Origin: Ptychodera flava
Lineage: Eukaryota > Hemichordata > Enteropneusta > Ptychoderidae
Length of the DNA stretch: 64,000 nt
Assembly: GCF_041260155.1 (NCBI RefSeq)
Contig: NC_091944.1
Span: 21,626,377 to 21,690,376, forward strand
Direction: 5' to 3'
In this document: positions 1-11,739 of the stretch, in pieces
Layout: each line of letters opens with the position of its first letter
Position numbering within the stretch: position 1 is the stretch's first letter
Position numbers and translations under genes: made by a program
Notes under the pieces: model-generated
What the model saw: the letters and a program-made list of their open reading frames with translations, nothing else
Told to the model about the DNA's origin: nothing
The model's database searches: none

Positions 1-15
1 TCTCGCTGGCCCAGC

Positions 16-55
16 GTACGATGCTGTGTGTTAGCTGTAGCACATAGCATCGTAC
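16..55. repeat. Short perfect-type hairpin
   Basis: A 15-bp inverted repeat (GTACGATGCTGTGTG against CACATAGCATCGTAC, one wobble-type mismatch) surrounds a 10-nt loop. The left edge of the window cuts the context, so it cannot be said whether this is the end of a larger element. Confidence 0.6.
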
Positions 56-419
56 ACAGGGCTAGGGGTCAACATGGGGTCGCAGCCATGTTGCCTCAAA
101 ACTTATTTCTGTCTGCACTCAAACTCAAAAATGTCGCATATGAACCTGAAAAATCGATGTAATTTTGTCAAACTTCGGCGAAATTTCAGCCTATAGACAA
201 AATTTCATCTAGGTAAGGTAAATTTACTGAAATTTGATCGACAAATAATCCTGAGCTTGAACGTGACAGCTCGCCTTCTCCGGGAAGTCATGCATCCGGC
301 CAGCTGCCCATATGGCCGGGTGCATGAGATTGTTTTCAAGCGACGGCGGCAGACCGTACGGGGCTCTGGATATGAACCTACCGCCGGTGTAGCTGTAATA
401 ACTGTTGCGTTGTTTTTAA

Positions 420-790
420 TCACCACGGACGATGTCCGCGGGGACTTATAGGTTTGGTCATGTCCGTGCGTCCGTCCGTCCGTTCACGCCTAGTACCCAA
501 CCCCATACAGATGCACGTCGATTTGTTTCACAATGCTATCAAATTTGGCCGTGTTAGAGGACTTTTTAGTTTACACCTCCATAGACTCCCATGTATAAGG
601 CAGTTCTCCATAGACTCGCATGTATGATGCCAAGAAAAATAAAAATTTAGTTTCTCATCGTATTCATATTGCCTAAAGGATGCAGTGACAGTTTTTTTGT
701 CCCCACGGATAAAGTCCAGGGGGCTTATAGATTGGCTCATATCCGTCCGTGAGTCCATCAGTGAGTCCATCGGTTCACGCAGATATCTCA
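420..790. repeat. Leader of the 226-bp tandem repeat
   Basis: Two related stretches lie at about 420-490 and 705-790. Both contain a GTCC(G/C)(C/A)GGGG(A/G)CTTATAG-like phrase, followed by TCCGTCCGTCCGT-type runs and GTTCACGC. Between them a CTCCATAGACTC(C/G)CATGTAT phrase occurs twice, near 578 and 609. This is repetitive non-coding DNA leading into the tandem array at 795. No gene is seen in 1-795. Confidence 0.5.
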
Positions 791-794
791 GACA

Positions 795-1460
795 TTTTGA
801 CAAAACATCATGTGACCTTGGTGACCTTTGACCTCAAATATACATTATTGTCCATAACTCAGTAACCACAAGTGCTAAACCTTTCATATTTGGTATGATG
901 GGACACCTTATGATACCACATATTGTACCCATTAATTATGTGCATATCTAATTATGAGCGAGCCAATAGAGCAAGAGGTCTGATTTCTGGTATATAGGGA
1001 TAAGTTAACAATATAATTTGTTTGACAAAACTTCACGTGACCTCAATGACCCTTGACCTCAAATATACATATTTGTCCACAACTCAGTAACCACAAGTGC
1101 TACACCCTTCATATTTGGTATGAAAGGACACCTTATGACACCATATATTGTATCTCATTAATTATGTGCATATCTTATTTTGAGCGCGCCAATAGAGCTA
1201 GAGGTCTGATTTTTGGTATATAGGAATAACTTAGCAATACAATTATTATGACAAAATGTGACGTGACCTCAATGACCTTTGACCTCAAATATATATATTT
1301 GTCCACAACTCAGTAACCACAAGTGCTACACCCTTCATAAATGGTATGATGGGACACCTTATGACACCACATATTGTACCTCATTAATTATGCGCATATC
1401 TAATTCTGAGCAAGCCAATAGAGCTGGATGTCCGATTTTTGGTATATAGGGATAACTATA
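795..1460. repeat. Three tandem copies of a ~226-bp repeat
   Basis: Three head-to-tail units begin near 795, 1021 and 1247. Each runs from a TGACAAAA...GTGACC start, through CAGTAACCACAAGTGCTA and GGGACACCTTATGA, to ATTAATTATG(T/C)GCATATCTAAT and a GGTATATAGGGATAA end. Each unit carries TGACC(T/C)TTGACCT, a direct repeat of AGGTCA with one-base spacing on the minus strand, at 822-834, 1047-1059 and 1273-1285. The units differ by scattered substitutions, so the duplication is not recent. Confidence 0.8.
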
Positions 1461-3750
1461 GGGTAGAAATCTAAATATGCCCATCTAAATATTAGACATC
1501 TACCATCGAGAACAAAAGAAATTTGCTGTAATTTGAATATTTAAGGAGTTTAAGCAATTCCCGCTAAAAATAAAGAACCCCTGCCTCAAACTCCACAAAA
1601 GTTGCTAGACATATTTTGCCGTTGTCATGCCATTGCTTCGTTTAATAACCAGTTAATCAAATGCCTCATTGACAGGAGGAAATTCAAGACCATATTTGAA
1701 TAGTAGTATATATTGTCCTCAAAATTACTCTATCAAGGCCCAAGTACTCATTGCCTTCAGCAATACTGCCTTGTTTACTTTTGAACTTGTTTAGTCTGCC
1801 AGTAATAAAGACTCGTTCGTTCAGAGCAGAGTTTTTCATAAGTAATAGCACTGGTCTAAATGTAGGTGCCTTCCTAAACACATGTACAGCTGTGCGCGCG
1901 ACAGCAGCAGCTGCCGACAGAAATTCAGATAAATTTTCTAGACTACATGAGTGTGTGCCTGTATTGATTGCTACAGCTTTCGATTGAATGTTTTGGCATG
2001 AGTTTTTAAAGTTCTCATAGAAACATAACAAATTCACCGCTCCAGTAAGCCTAATATCCGAGCGTCTCGTCAAAAATCTCCCAATAATGTTTATTTTTGC
2101 ATGTAAATGATGGAACGTTGACGTCATGTGGAATCTACCGTATGCGTTGTCGTCGGTTTTCCGAATTAAATGCCAAGTTGTGCTTATCAAATCATAACAT
2201 GTTTTCCATATCATGAACTTTACAACTTGAGTAGCGGCGTAAAGAGGATGAGGATATAATGTTGTAGATTGTAACCATTATACTTTCATCCAAACAAAGT
2301 GACCAGAGTACTGTGTCTGAAACGTTTGGAGAGACAACCACTAATTCCCACGAAGCGGACTTTGTGGGTTTCAGTTACACTGGCATTTCAAAATTACCAG
2401 AGAAACGTCAGCGATCAAAATATGCACTCGGCATTATTTACGATCAACACACTACATTTCAATCAATATTATTTATTACCTCGTTTGTTACTCAAGACTT
2501 TTTAATAATATTTGTCGTAATTAGCAACTCATATGTATGCTGTAAATGTGAGTACGGTACGTGAACACCTGGTGTGTTCTATTTCTATAAAGAAACGCAT
2601 AAGGTCGACCTTTCGACCTTTTGGGTAGCCAAAAAAAGAAAAGGCAAGAATTGCGTTACAAAATAGTTGCAGACGTGCTGAATTTTCAGAAATATATTCA
2701 CACGACTGTCAGTCGAAAACGAGTTTGCAGTTTTGGAGGGAAAGTATACATGCCATGCAAACTCCGAAAAAAATAGTTCTCATATCTTGGAACGCGCAAA
2801 CGATTGAATTCCCCCCCCAATGTAAACGGTCCGTCCCTTATCTGACCCCATTTATGCGATGGAATCAGTACCATGGGAACTTTAAACATGTGATCAATGT
2901 CATTGGAAATTGGGCGACGAGGTTTGTTTCCAATAAGTTCAAGCATGAAATAACGATAAACAAAACACTCGAGGTACTTCCTTAACGACCATTGATCCAT
3001 CGCCGTCGTTCTAATGATATGATAATTTAAAACAATGAGTGATGGAAGGACTCTGTACATGCAACACTGTGCATTACATACCTTTGTCTCTATTTGAAAA
3101 CGTGACACAGCCATAGGTAAATAAACTCCGTGATGTGCTCGTAAATTGCGATGAATCCATGTACGCAAAGTGATGAAAAATTTCAAGTGTGGAGATATTC
3201 AAAGCTGAAACGAGTGGAACGATGTTTACCGCCAACAATTAACAACAATCATGGCTTCCTTTGTGATCCACAACGTTTGACGCTAATGCATGTCAACATT
3301 TCTTTCATTTTTTTTACTTTCATAGCAATTCGATGTACCTTTCTAGTTGAAAGAATTCTACGCAGGAGCTGAAACCATTTGCTGTCAGGTAACATTTCGA
3401 CATTTCAAAGACGCGCGCGCGGTCACCCTTGGATCAGGTGAGGCTTGTGGTCACTTCGAGAAGAACATAAACGGCAAATGCAACTCACTGATAGGAACAC
3501 ACTCCCGCCTTAACAATCATCTGTACATTTTCAACAATGATAACTTAGGCAAAATAAAAAAAACTTGTGTGTTTCCGGTAACATGCCTCAAAAAATTAGG
3601 GTAGGTAGGTCGGAGGAAATTTCTTTCTTTATTTTTGTTGGCTGAGAATCATTAGATTTGATAAAATTTAGAGAATATACTCGAAATTCTTCAAAAATGC
3701 GAAAACAGTATTTAGGGTCGGTTATGATACACACGTCGTTTTATTTGACC
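1461..3750. other. Unassigned stretch, no supported gene
   Basis: Two long minus-strand open frames (1684-2214 and 2698-3186) lie here. Their predicted products show no family motif, no splice-flanked structure and no low-complexity reason to persist, so they are treated as chance. At 3565-3582 lies TTGTGTGTTTCCGGTAAC followed by AGGGTAGGTAGGTCGG. This is the same terminal motif that brackets the Penelope-like element near 30.4-32.9 kb, so a small fragment of that family ends here. Confidence 0.5.
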
Positions 3751-4101
3751 TTAAGGTAGTACGCGTCTCGATGGTGACAAACTTAAACTTTTGCTCAAAC
3801 TTTTCTCGTGAAACGTTCAACCATTCTCTTACCGAATCAAAAATGAAAATCAGGGGTCACAGAGCGAAGTTTGGTACTGGAGAAAGGAATTACCTAACAT
3901 GATCATTTTTGGAATTCAAAATGGCCGCCATCCCTGTGTTAACTGTATGAAGAAAATAAGATTTTCGAATTTCAAAAAAACTAAGACAGTGAAAAGGTTT
4001 CCTTGTTCCTAGCGCTTTAAAATGAGCTCCCAGAAGCGTGTAGATTGGAAAAGTACCGAAAAAAAGAGTATCAAAATATTTGTCCTCAAGGCGTATTCTT
4101 A
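3751..4101 (+). mobile_element. TTAAGGTA-family MITE, copy 1
   Basis: A non-coding element of about 350 bp. It starts TTAAGGTAGTACGCGTCTCG and ends CTCAAGGCGTATTCTTAA, imperfect terminal inverted repeats. The diagnostic interior is a run ending in CAAAATGGCCGCCAT (about 3917-3931), then a poly-A-rich stretch, GTGAAAAG and TTTAAAATGAGC. At least seven more copies occur in this window in both orientations. No protein is encoded, so it would have to be moved by a transposase supplied elsewhere. Confidence 0.75.
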
Positions 4102-7100
4102 AAAAGAAAAGAAAAACATTTTGTTTAATATTTCACACGCTAACGTCGCGATAGGATGCATGGATCTACATTCAATCGTACATCGTAGTGCAACTTGGGG
4201 ATCACGACTTTTCGAATTCAATAAATCAACGAAGAGACATTTCGAATCGACATGTAATCGCTATGATACCTGCTTGCCAAATTAAAAAAATAAGGACATT
4301 GTGGATATTAAAACGATTTATTTTTAAAATGTTTGATAAACAATAAATTAAATTAAGAATAATCGAAATTATTTCATTTTCAGGGCTTTTAAAACAAACA
4401 AAGAAATAAGTTTAACTATATTTCACTGGTTTGTTTATTCCGACAAAGATTTCTTTTGCCGAGACAAAACGGAATGTTAACTTCGCAAGTCATGTGAACT
4501 AGGAAAGTTCGAATAACATTCTTTATTTCTGTCGCGGTCTCTGTGTTGCTGTGGTCGGTGATGGCATGCCGGTTCCATCCAGGGACCATTTTGACATGTG
4601 ACGAATGGACATGCTACCGTAGGAGTTGCCTATCGCTGGAATCCCAGCCGTGACCTCGTGAAGTCTAAAATAAGCAATACATCTGACCGTGTCGGTTCGT
4701 TAAACTCGGCTCATTTTTCTACTGCCCACCTGAGAATGGCCCCAGGTCGGCTAGCTCCAATTCTTGATGACCACACAAAGACGACCAAAAACAGCAGTCT
4801 AGTGGTCTCAGTCCCGACAACCTTTTACTTGCTCAGAACAAAATCGTTAAAGGGAGGAACCCAACGCTTAACTATTCAAGCCCGCCGTCAATTTCACTTT
4901 ACTTTTAAAAATATCTCGTTTGCATTTTAGTTGTGTGAAGACGATTAAAGTCTCGTACGACTCTGACGATCATCTCGCGATATTTTACAATAATCTGATA
5001 GTATTTGCTCGCTCGGATCTGCATGAGAGAGGACAAACTTACAGTAATGTCCCTTCCGATTGGTCCTCCGAAGATATATATGGCAAAGTATTCAAATTAT
5101 GGCGTTAAACTTACGAAAATAGCTTGGATACAGGTCCCAGGTCTTTTGAACAAAAAAAGAAAAGTATTTTCGATCAATAATCGAGGCATGGCATTCAGTG
5201 GTCAACCAATGCGGGGGAAAAGAATACTTTCACGTTTGGTCTAGATCTGGACCATAATTTAAGAATGACATAATTGTTTCTTTTTTCTTCTGTTAAAAAT
5301 GTTAAAGGTTATATGTTTACGTAGCTACATGAAATGTAACGTGCTTTTGCTTTGCGGTTGGAATTTCGCGTGGATGAACCGACGATAGATGACGTCATAG
5401 GACTATCCAGAGTCGGTCAAACGTGTCAGGCCAGTAGGTTAGCCATAAATAATTTCCTTCCACGGTAACTTTTGCAGAGTTACGTTCTCCGTGCCATTTT
5501 CCCATTTCTGATGGACACTTTGAATCATCTAATTGTCACAATTTCATCTACATTAAAGTGATGAAGAATTACATAATTTCAACAGTTTTATATCATTGTG
5601 CATATTTGCGCATCAACTCGTTTGTCAACATCATGAGGGCTATATGAGTGATATGTACGCATGTCTGTACCAGGAGGAGACTAACTCGATGAGGGAATCA
5701 AGAGCGGCTCAGTCGAGCACCATAGTTCTCGTCAAGTTTATATCGACCATGTCATGTGACGTGACTAACCTGAAATTGACCGAGACAGCTCTTCACCTCG
5801 CGGCCTACATTCCAGCGTGCTTCCAGTGCGCAGCTACGTTGCTCGTTTTCGACCAGTCTGCGCATGTTAGGTTTCCGGATCATTCATCACGACCGGTAAT
5901 AAATATCGTGCTTTCCCAAACATTTAACTTGTCGGGTTATCTCGCTCGAAGTGCTGTTATTTGAAAAGGTGCAAGTTTAACCGGGCAACGGAAAAATTTA
6001 GTTGCGAAGTAACTCAATTAATAAACTATAGATAAGTCACAATGTGTTTATTATCTAGTCTTCTAGATGATATCAACAGATGAAGAGATATCAGAAATTT
6101 ATTTATTTTGGGTGAAATGCTGTGGTCGAAATACCAATAAAATTAGGGAGAGAGCAGTAGTTCTTTGGCAGAGGGCTTGTCGGAATGTTAGGGCGGGCAT
6201 TTTTTCGCGTTCCAAGAGTTAGCATGCAAACTATTTTTAAAACAAAATAATTTTAGTTTCTACTCTTCTGGACATTTTCATTTTGTTTTGTTTTTTTGGG
6301 GGGGAGGAGGTGTGGATTTTTAAAAAGCCGTGAGGATGCAAAAAAATACAAAATTTTACGCTATGCAGATTTTTAACCACTCTCTTCCTACAATCTAATT
6401 GCCGACCCCACCACTGCCGCAAGTAAAACGTGTCCAACGACCTGTGATCTACATCAACTTTAAACATAATGCCGTTCACCACAGTGGTTGTATAAGTTAA
6501 CGAAAATTTTGGGACCCGTCTGCCGTTTGAAGCGGCAAACTCAACAACCATCTTGTATATTGTAGAAGATAGAACAATGAAAGACATAAACGGTATTGGA
6601 TGCACGAAACAATAGAAAAATATTTGAAGTCACATCCTTCAATGCTTGTAGGATGCAGAATGTTGGGATTTTACTCATTTGTATGATATATTAGTAAAAC
6701 TGAACTGGAGAAAGAAAGCATAACAAAACTAACATAGTTGTGCCTTGGGTCACAAAATGACGTCACACGTCCGCAAGAAGCAGATCTGCAGAGCTGTCAG
6801 TGTAGTCTGCCCTTTTTTCGGCCGAAAGAAAATGACGGGGTTTTGTCTTGCATAAAAATGTTGCATGGATTTATCAGATTGGAAAAATTATACTTTCTAG
6901 TCGTTTTCTTACACAGTGTCAATATAGTTCTGCTGTGCTTAATTCCATCTTATGATTGATAGATCGATCGATTGATTAATTATATTTGAACGACTTTGCT
7001 ATCGCGTACTGTTTCCCACCTGAATATAGTTGCCCGAATTGTCTAGTTTTTCTTACATAGACGATGAAAATCTGAACAAGCACCCACAGAAAAAAGAGGA

Positions 7101-7860
7101 TATAAATTCAGAGGAATTTAGAAGTAAACGAGCTCGATTAAACATTCTTCAAGAGGAACTCAGGTCAAAGGTCACACGCGAGAGGAATTATGTCTGCGCT
7201 CGTCATCGTAAAACACTGGCCTCTTTGCGGCAGCAACTGGAGGCGTTACCCCGAGAGGCTGGTCATCATACCAGATAGCAATTCTAGTCATAGTTTGTAC
7301 ATTAACGCTATAAATACGCGACCTGGTCACGACTTCCCCTACACGACATCAAATGAACGCGGATCGTGTGAACATGTTGGAATTTTTGAATTTCAAAATA
7401 CGGCCAACCTTCCAGAACCCTACTACATTCGAACTGATATATGTGTATTCATTTCCTACAAATAGCAAGTTAGTTTACTTTTGCATAGAAAAAAACATGG
7501 TTGGACTGCCAAGTAACATTTACTTTAACGTTTTGTGATAAGTATAGAAAATATAATTTTACATTAGTTTATTTCTGAGTAAACTTTTCTTCCTATACTT
7601 TAAAGTCAACAAAGAGTTTGATGGAATATTACTTAGAATGATGACGTGACAGGCGTTAAATACATTACCGCTGTCTCAGTGGCCATGTGCGCTGCAAATT
7701 TAAGCACCTTTCGTCTGTGGCATGCACAAGGCCCGGCCCGATGACAACTTTGAGAAGCAGGCATTTACTGATGGTCTGATAGCCTCGATAACCGGCTTCA
7801 GACACAACAGCTGTTTTTAGATTCTGATTCTGACCGGAGGCTACCCGTCTGCCGACAGAT
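4102..7860. other. Unassigned intergenic stretch
   Basis: AT-rich sequence with several open frames of 60-122 codons on both strands (for example 4598-4930, 5596-5964 and 6237-6605). None shows a recognisable domain or consistent splice boundaries. A charged, helix-prone frame at 7030-7278 (Glu/Lys/Arg-rich, possible coiled coil) is the only one with protein-like composition, but it has no supporting exon context. A CRE-like TGACGTGA sits near 7643-7650, about 220 bp upstream of the start codon at 7868. Confidence 0.4.
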
Positions 7861-7867
7861 ATTCAAG

Positions 7868-8664
7868 ATGGCCGATTCCGGTGCCATCGTTGCTACGGGT
7901 AAGTTTCACCCTTTTCAAAGAGAGTGAATATGAATGTGTGGGTCTCGTATATGCCTGCCACTTAACATTAGGGAAGAACGGCTGTGACATAACGGCATGC
8001 AAGAAATAAATGAAAGATCCGTTGGTTATTTACGATTGCGTGAATATATTTAAATATGGATTTTTAAACACATTCTGCTTCTGATTGTGAGGCAACATTT
8101 CACTGCAGTCTTCAGATTTCTTTTATGTACAGTCAGTTTGATAATTTTATCCACGTATAGGGATGGACCAATCGATCTTCAGAGGGATCTCAAGATGGCC
8201 TCTGATTGGCATTTTTGCGCTTTCCAAATTTAGCATTTTCTGTCTTACATGGCATGCATATTTTCTCCCAATCTCCATTTTGCCGACCCTGATGTAAATA
8301 TATTTATCAAAAATTCAGCAAGGCTCAATATTTCTAGCAATCTTACAGATCTTTTTTTTCAATTATTCCATCTTTTCCCTTTTACATCCTTTGACAGTGT
8401 TCGAAATTCCTTCCTCACTACATTATAAGCATAATATACCCTAAAGGTTGAAATGTTCCGACTTTTAGTGTGATATAAGTACAACTCTTGACACTATTTT
8501 CTATTTCTGTTCTATAAAACAAGCCTATTATATAAGTTGTTAATCTTCGTCTTCATCTGAGAGGGTTCCTCAGACAGTGTAGACCTGCTAGCCAAGTGTG
8601 GAGGGGCCCTGGCGAGGGCTTGTGCGGCTGCTGCCAGCACAGTGAAAGTGTTCAATGAGCAAAG
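7868..8664 (+). CDS. First two coding exons of an unidentified gene
   Basis: Exon 1 (7868-7898) opens with ATG in a good context (CAAGATGGCC) and reads MADSGAIVAT before a strong donor, CGG|GTAAGT. Exon 2 (8574-8664) follows a TTCCTCAG acceptor, joins in frame (split Asp codon) and reads SVDLLAKCGGALARACAAAA, then STVKVFNEQ, before a GTATCT donor with two bases of the next codon left over. Together they give 40 residues plus a split codon. The alanine-rich helix-like segment and regular GC-rich codons stand out from the AT-rich surroundings. I do not recognise the family. No third exon could be placed with confidence: a LINE remnant begins about 350 bp downstream, so the gene either continues past it or is broken by it. 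Phases, donor and acceptor are all consistent, which is the main support. Confidence 0.55.
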
Positions 8665-8984
8665 GTATCTTTTGCCTTGCTATCTTATCGATCACAACGA
8701 CCAATTATTTCCACATTTGTTGCTATTCAGTTTAACCCTTTGAGACGTTGGGGTCACAGCAGAGCGTGTCTGTCTGGTTGATGTGTTAGTGCGAGATCAA
8801 GGGGATATCAAAATACGGTAAATTTTTCAGCACCCCGGGTCAGAGGGCAAACGATCACCCAGCACGATGCAGACTAGAAAGATTTTCACTTGAAATTTAC
8901 ACTGATTTACTGTTGAGTAGGCCTACGAGAGATTCTCTTCTTCTTCATTTTTATCTAAGCCAGTTGACAGGGTCGGGCAGGTAC

Positions 8985-10045
8985 CAGGACATTTTCTCGG
9001 GTCATTAAAATGTTTCAAAATATGAAAGCTCTTTCTCCAGATGTGTACTTTAAACTTTTTGATGTCTATATTTTACCTGTACTTAGCTACGGGTCAGAAG
9101 TTTGGGGCTTTCAACCATATGAACATCTTGAAAGAGTTCAATCATTATACTGTCGTCGATATTAAGGAGTTTCAAACAGCGCACCGACATGTGCTGTGTT
9201 GGGTGATTGCGGGCAGATTGCCGTTATTTTGTTACTATGTTAAAAGATGTGTAAAATTTTGGATACACTTATTGGAAATGCCAGAAACTCGCTTACCTGC
9301 TAAAGCATATAAAATGCTATTCAAAAGAGACGAATTGGGAAAGTATACGTGGGCTACTGATATGAAAAATCTTCTGTATCGATATGGTATGGGGCATGTA
9401 TGGTTAAATCAAAGTGTTGGTAATACAGTTTTTCCTGTCAGAGTTTGTCAACAGAGTAAAAGATACAAAAAGGCAAGAATGGTGGTCAGATATAAGCACA
9501 TGTGAGAAAACTAGTTATTATAGAAATTTTAAGACAGATGTAACGTTAGAACTGTATATTTCAAGTATAAATCTTTTTAAATATCGTCGAGCCTTGGCAA
9601 GATTTAGATGTGGAAACCACCCATTAGAAATAGAACTTGGACGTCATAGAGGTTTGGATAGAGAATTTAGGATCTGTCAATTATGTCACAAAGAAATAGA
9701 GGATGAATATCACTTATTATTTAAATGTAGTACATGGAACTATTTAAGGGAAAAATACCTTCCAAGTAATCTTTACAGGTCGCCATCATTGTTTACTTTC
9801 AATATACTTATGGAAACAAAAGACGAAAATCAAATAAGAAATCTAGCTCTATTTATCTATCACACTTTCAGAATTAAAGAGAAACTGTAATTATTGCTAT
9901 TTTCCCTTCATTGCTGTAAATGTATTATTTCACGCCATACTTCTTTGTATTTCTGATAAAAATACTTGTCTCTGGAAGACACATAGATATTGTAAGCTCA
10001 TATAAGGGCCGGAGGCCTACATTATGAAGGAATAAAGTAATCTGT
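8985..10045 (+). pseudogene. Decayed LINE (non-LTR retrotransposon) 3' end
   Basis: The C-terminal part of a reverse-transcriptase polyprotein, without endonuclease or catalytic RT core. Starting at 9022 the frame reads LPVLSYGSEVWGF and continues with GVSNSAPTCAVLGDCG, motifs typical of the region after the RT domain in many animal LINEs. It is broken by an in-frame TAA (9163-9165), a frameshift near 9205-9215 and another near 9425. The last piece (to 9890) keeps the zinc-knuckle-like CQLCHKEIEDEYHLLFKC. A non-coding tail follows with GGGCCGGAGGCCTA and AATAAAG (about 10007-10040), a common 3' end for such elements. It is 5'-truncated and inactive. The clade cannot be assigned from this fragment. 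Confidence 0.85.
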
Positions 10046-11739
10046 AAAATGTTTCACATTTAACGGGGAAAAAACATTTTTCCGTGGCAAAAAAGGAACG
10101 AAGCTTGTTTCGTATTCAAAATGCGAAACTGTCGTGATATTGAGCAGACGACACTAAAATTCCCAGTGCGCGCCAAAAGTCTAACCTGACTCGAAAGCCG
10201 AAGCATCTAACTTTCGAACTTGGTATTACTCCTGCGGTGTTTTATATTAACTATATTTCAAGAAGTAGTTGTGAATTTCGAAATACGTCAAAAGGAAGGC
10301 TAAAGTATCAAGGCAGGATACCTGAAGTCTTCTTCGAAAATTCATATGTCCATGTTTTCGTACACAGTGACGGGTTCAGTGTTGTTCCTCGGGAAAAAAG
10401 ATATCACAGCTGATTTCAATGATTTGAACGAGGGCACAGACAAATGAGACGCTACATGTAGGGGATTCTAGTTTCGCTCATTATACAAAACAAACAAAAA
10501 TTTAGTGCACTAATGTACTACGCATAAATACAAAACCATAAATCAAAAGTTTTCATGGCAGCGGCATGTAGGCCTACAATGACATTTGTGATGCACTTCC
10601 TTGTTTCCGCATTTTTGCTGTTATTCTTCTCGGAGCTACTTTTCGCCGACAAACCCCTTTGCTATTTAAAAGGGACAACAGCTGTAACTTTTGACAGATT
10701 TTCAAAATTTATGTTCTATGAATTAAACAAGAGATATTTTACCTGTGTTTTTTCTTAATTATGTTGAAATACAGAATTTCGGTCTTACCAACACAGTAAA
10801 TCGTGTACTCTAACCTAGACTGTAATTCAGTTATCAACAATAACATTGCTCATTTCACACTCACAGGCAGTGTTGACAAGTTTAATACGTAATAGTAAAT
10901 ATTTCGTCATGATTTTGGGGGTAGTGCAAGAAACTGTGTTTCACAAAGAGAATAAAACTTGTGAAAAACCTGTCAAACTTTACAGCAGGTGGCGTTTTCA
11001 CTTTACTCGTTAGGGACAACCTGAAACATATTGCATGATATCTGTGGGAGATGTTACCCTAGGGGTGTAAGACTTCAATGGAAAGTCATTGACTCTGCGG
11101 ACAATTCACGCATGCGCGGTTCTTGGGAATGTGCTCGTCGCACGCTTTTCATATCATCGGATCATTTGCGCAGGAAGTCATCAATTTTCAATTTTGAAAC
11201 GTGGGCTGAATATACATATAAGTCACCGACTTCATGAAATAGTGAACAGTTATTACCCGAATCTCCTATAGAGCTGTCTCGAGAAGTGGAAAACGCACAC
11301 ACAAACAAAAATTGGCCACCGAATGAACTTTTCAGGGGGCACAGGAAGCGTGCACTTTTCCCGCGCGTGCAACAGAATTTTATTATCCACTGATTCACTT
11401 GTCAGTCATCCTTAAAATCTAGTTCAATGACTTTCAAGTCAATTTGCGGAATGGTTTCTATTAATTTTCGAGTGAACCTATAGACACGTCGATAACTGCT
11501 TGTATTTTCATTCCGTTGTCGAGCTGCAAAGGGTTATGGGACATTCACTCTGGCCTCGCAGGTGAGGATCCACTGCCCGCTGACTCTTAAACGAGCCTGT
11601 GCGCATGCCACTCGAGTTTTGCATCAGCGCGACTCGATATGATACATGTCTAAACAAACTGTCTGCAGCCCTATTCCAGTCATGATGAAGATAGGTCAAC
11701 AGGCTACTTCTCTAAATAAAGCAAGCTGGCGTTTGCTAA
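10046..11739. other. Unassigned stretch
   Basis: No gene is supported here. The small open frames (for example 10555-10758 and 11031-11237) have no family signal. CAGGTGGCG near 10985 resembles the core of bilaterian CTCF sites but is short. Confidence 0.4.

Noticed and set aside
1684..2214. 176-codon minus-strand open frame
   Set aside because: No domain, no exon context, overlaps a plus-strand frame of similar quality and has ordinary AT-rich composition; long frames of this kind are expected by chance in 64 kb.
2698..3186. 162-codon minus-strand open frame
   Set aside because: The product has no recognisable family motif; no promoter, splice signal or polyadenylation signal supports it.
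7030..7278. Charged, coiled-coil-like 82-codon frame
   Set aside because: Protein-like composition, but the start is not ATG and no matching exon could be joined to it. Left as unproven.
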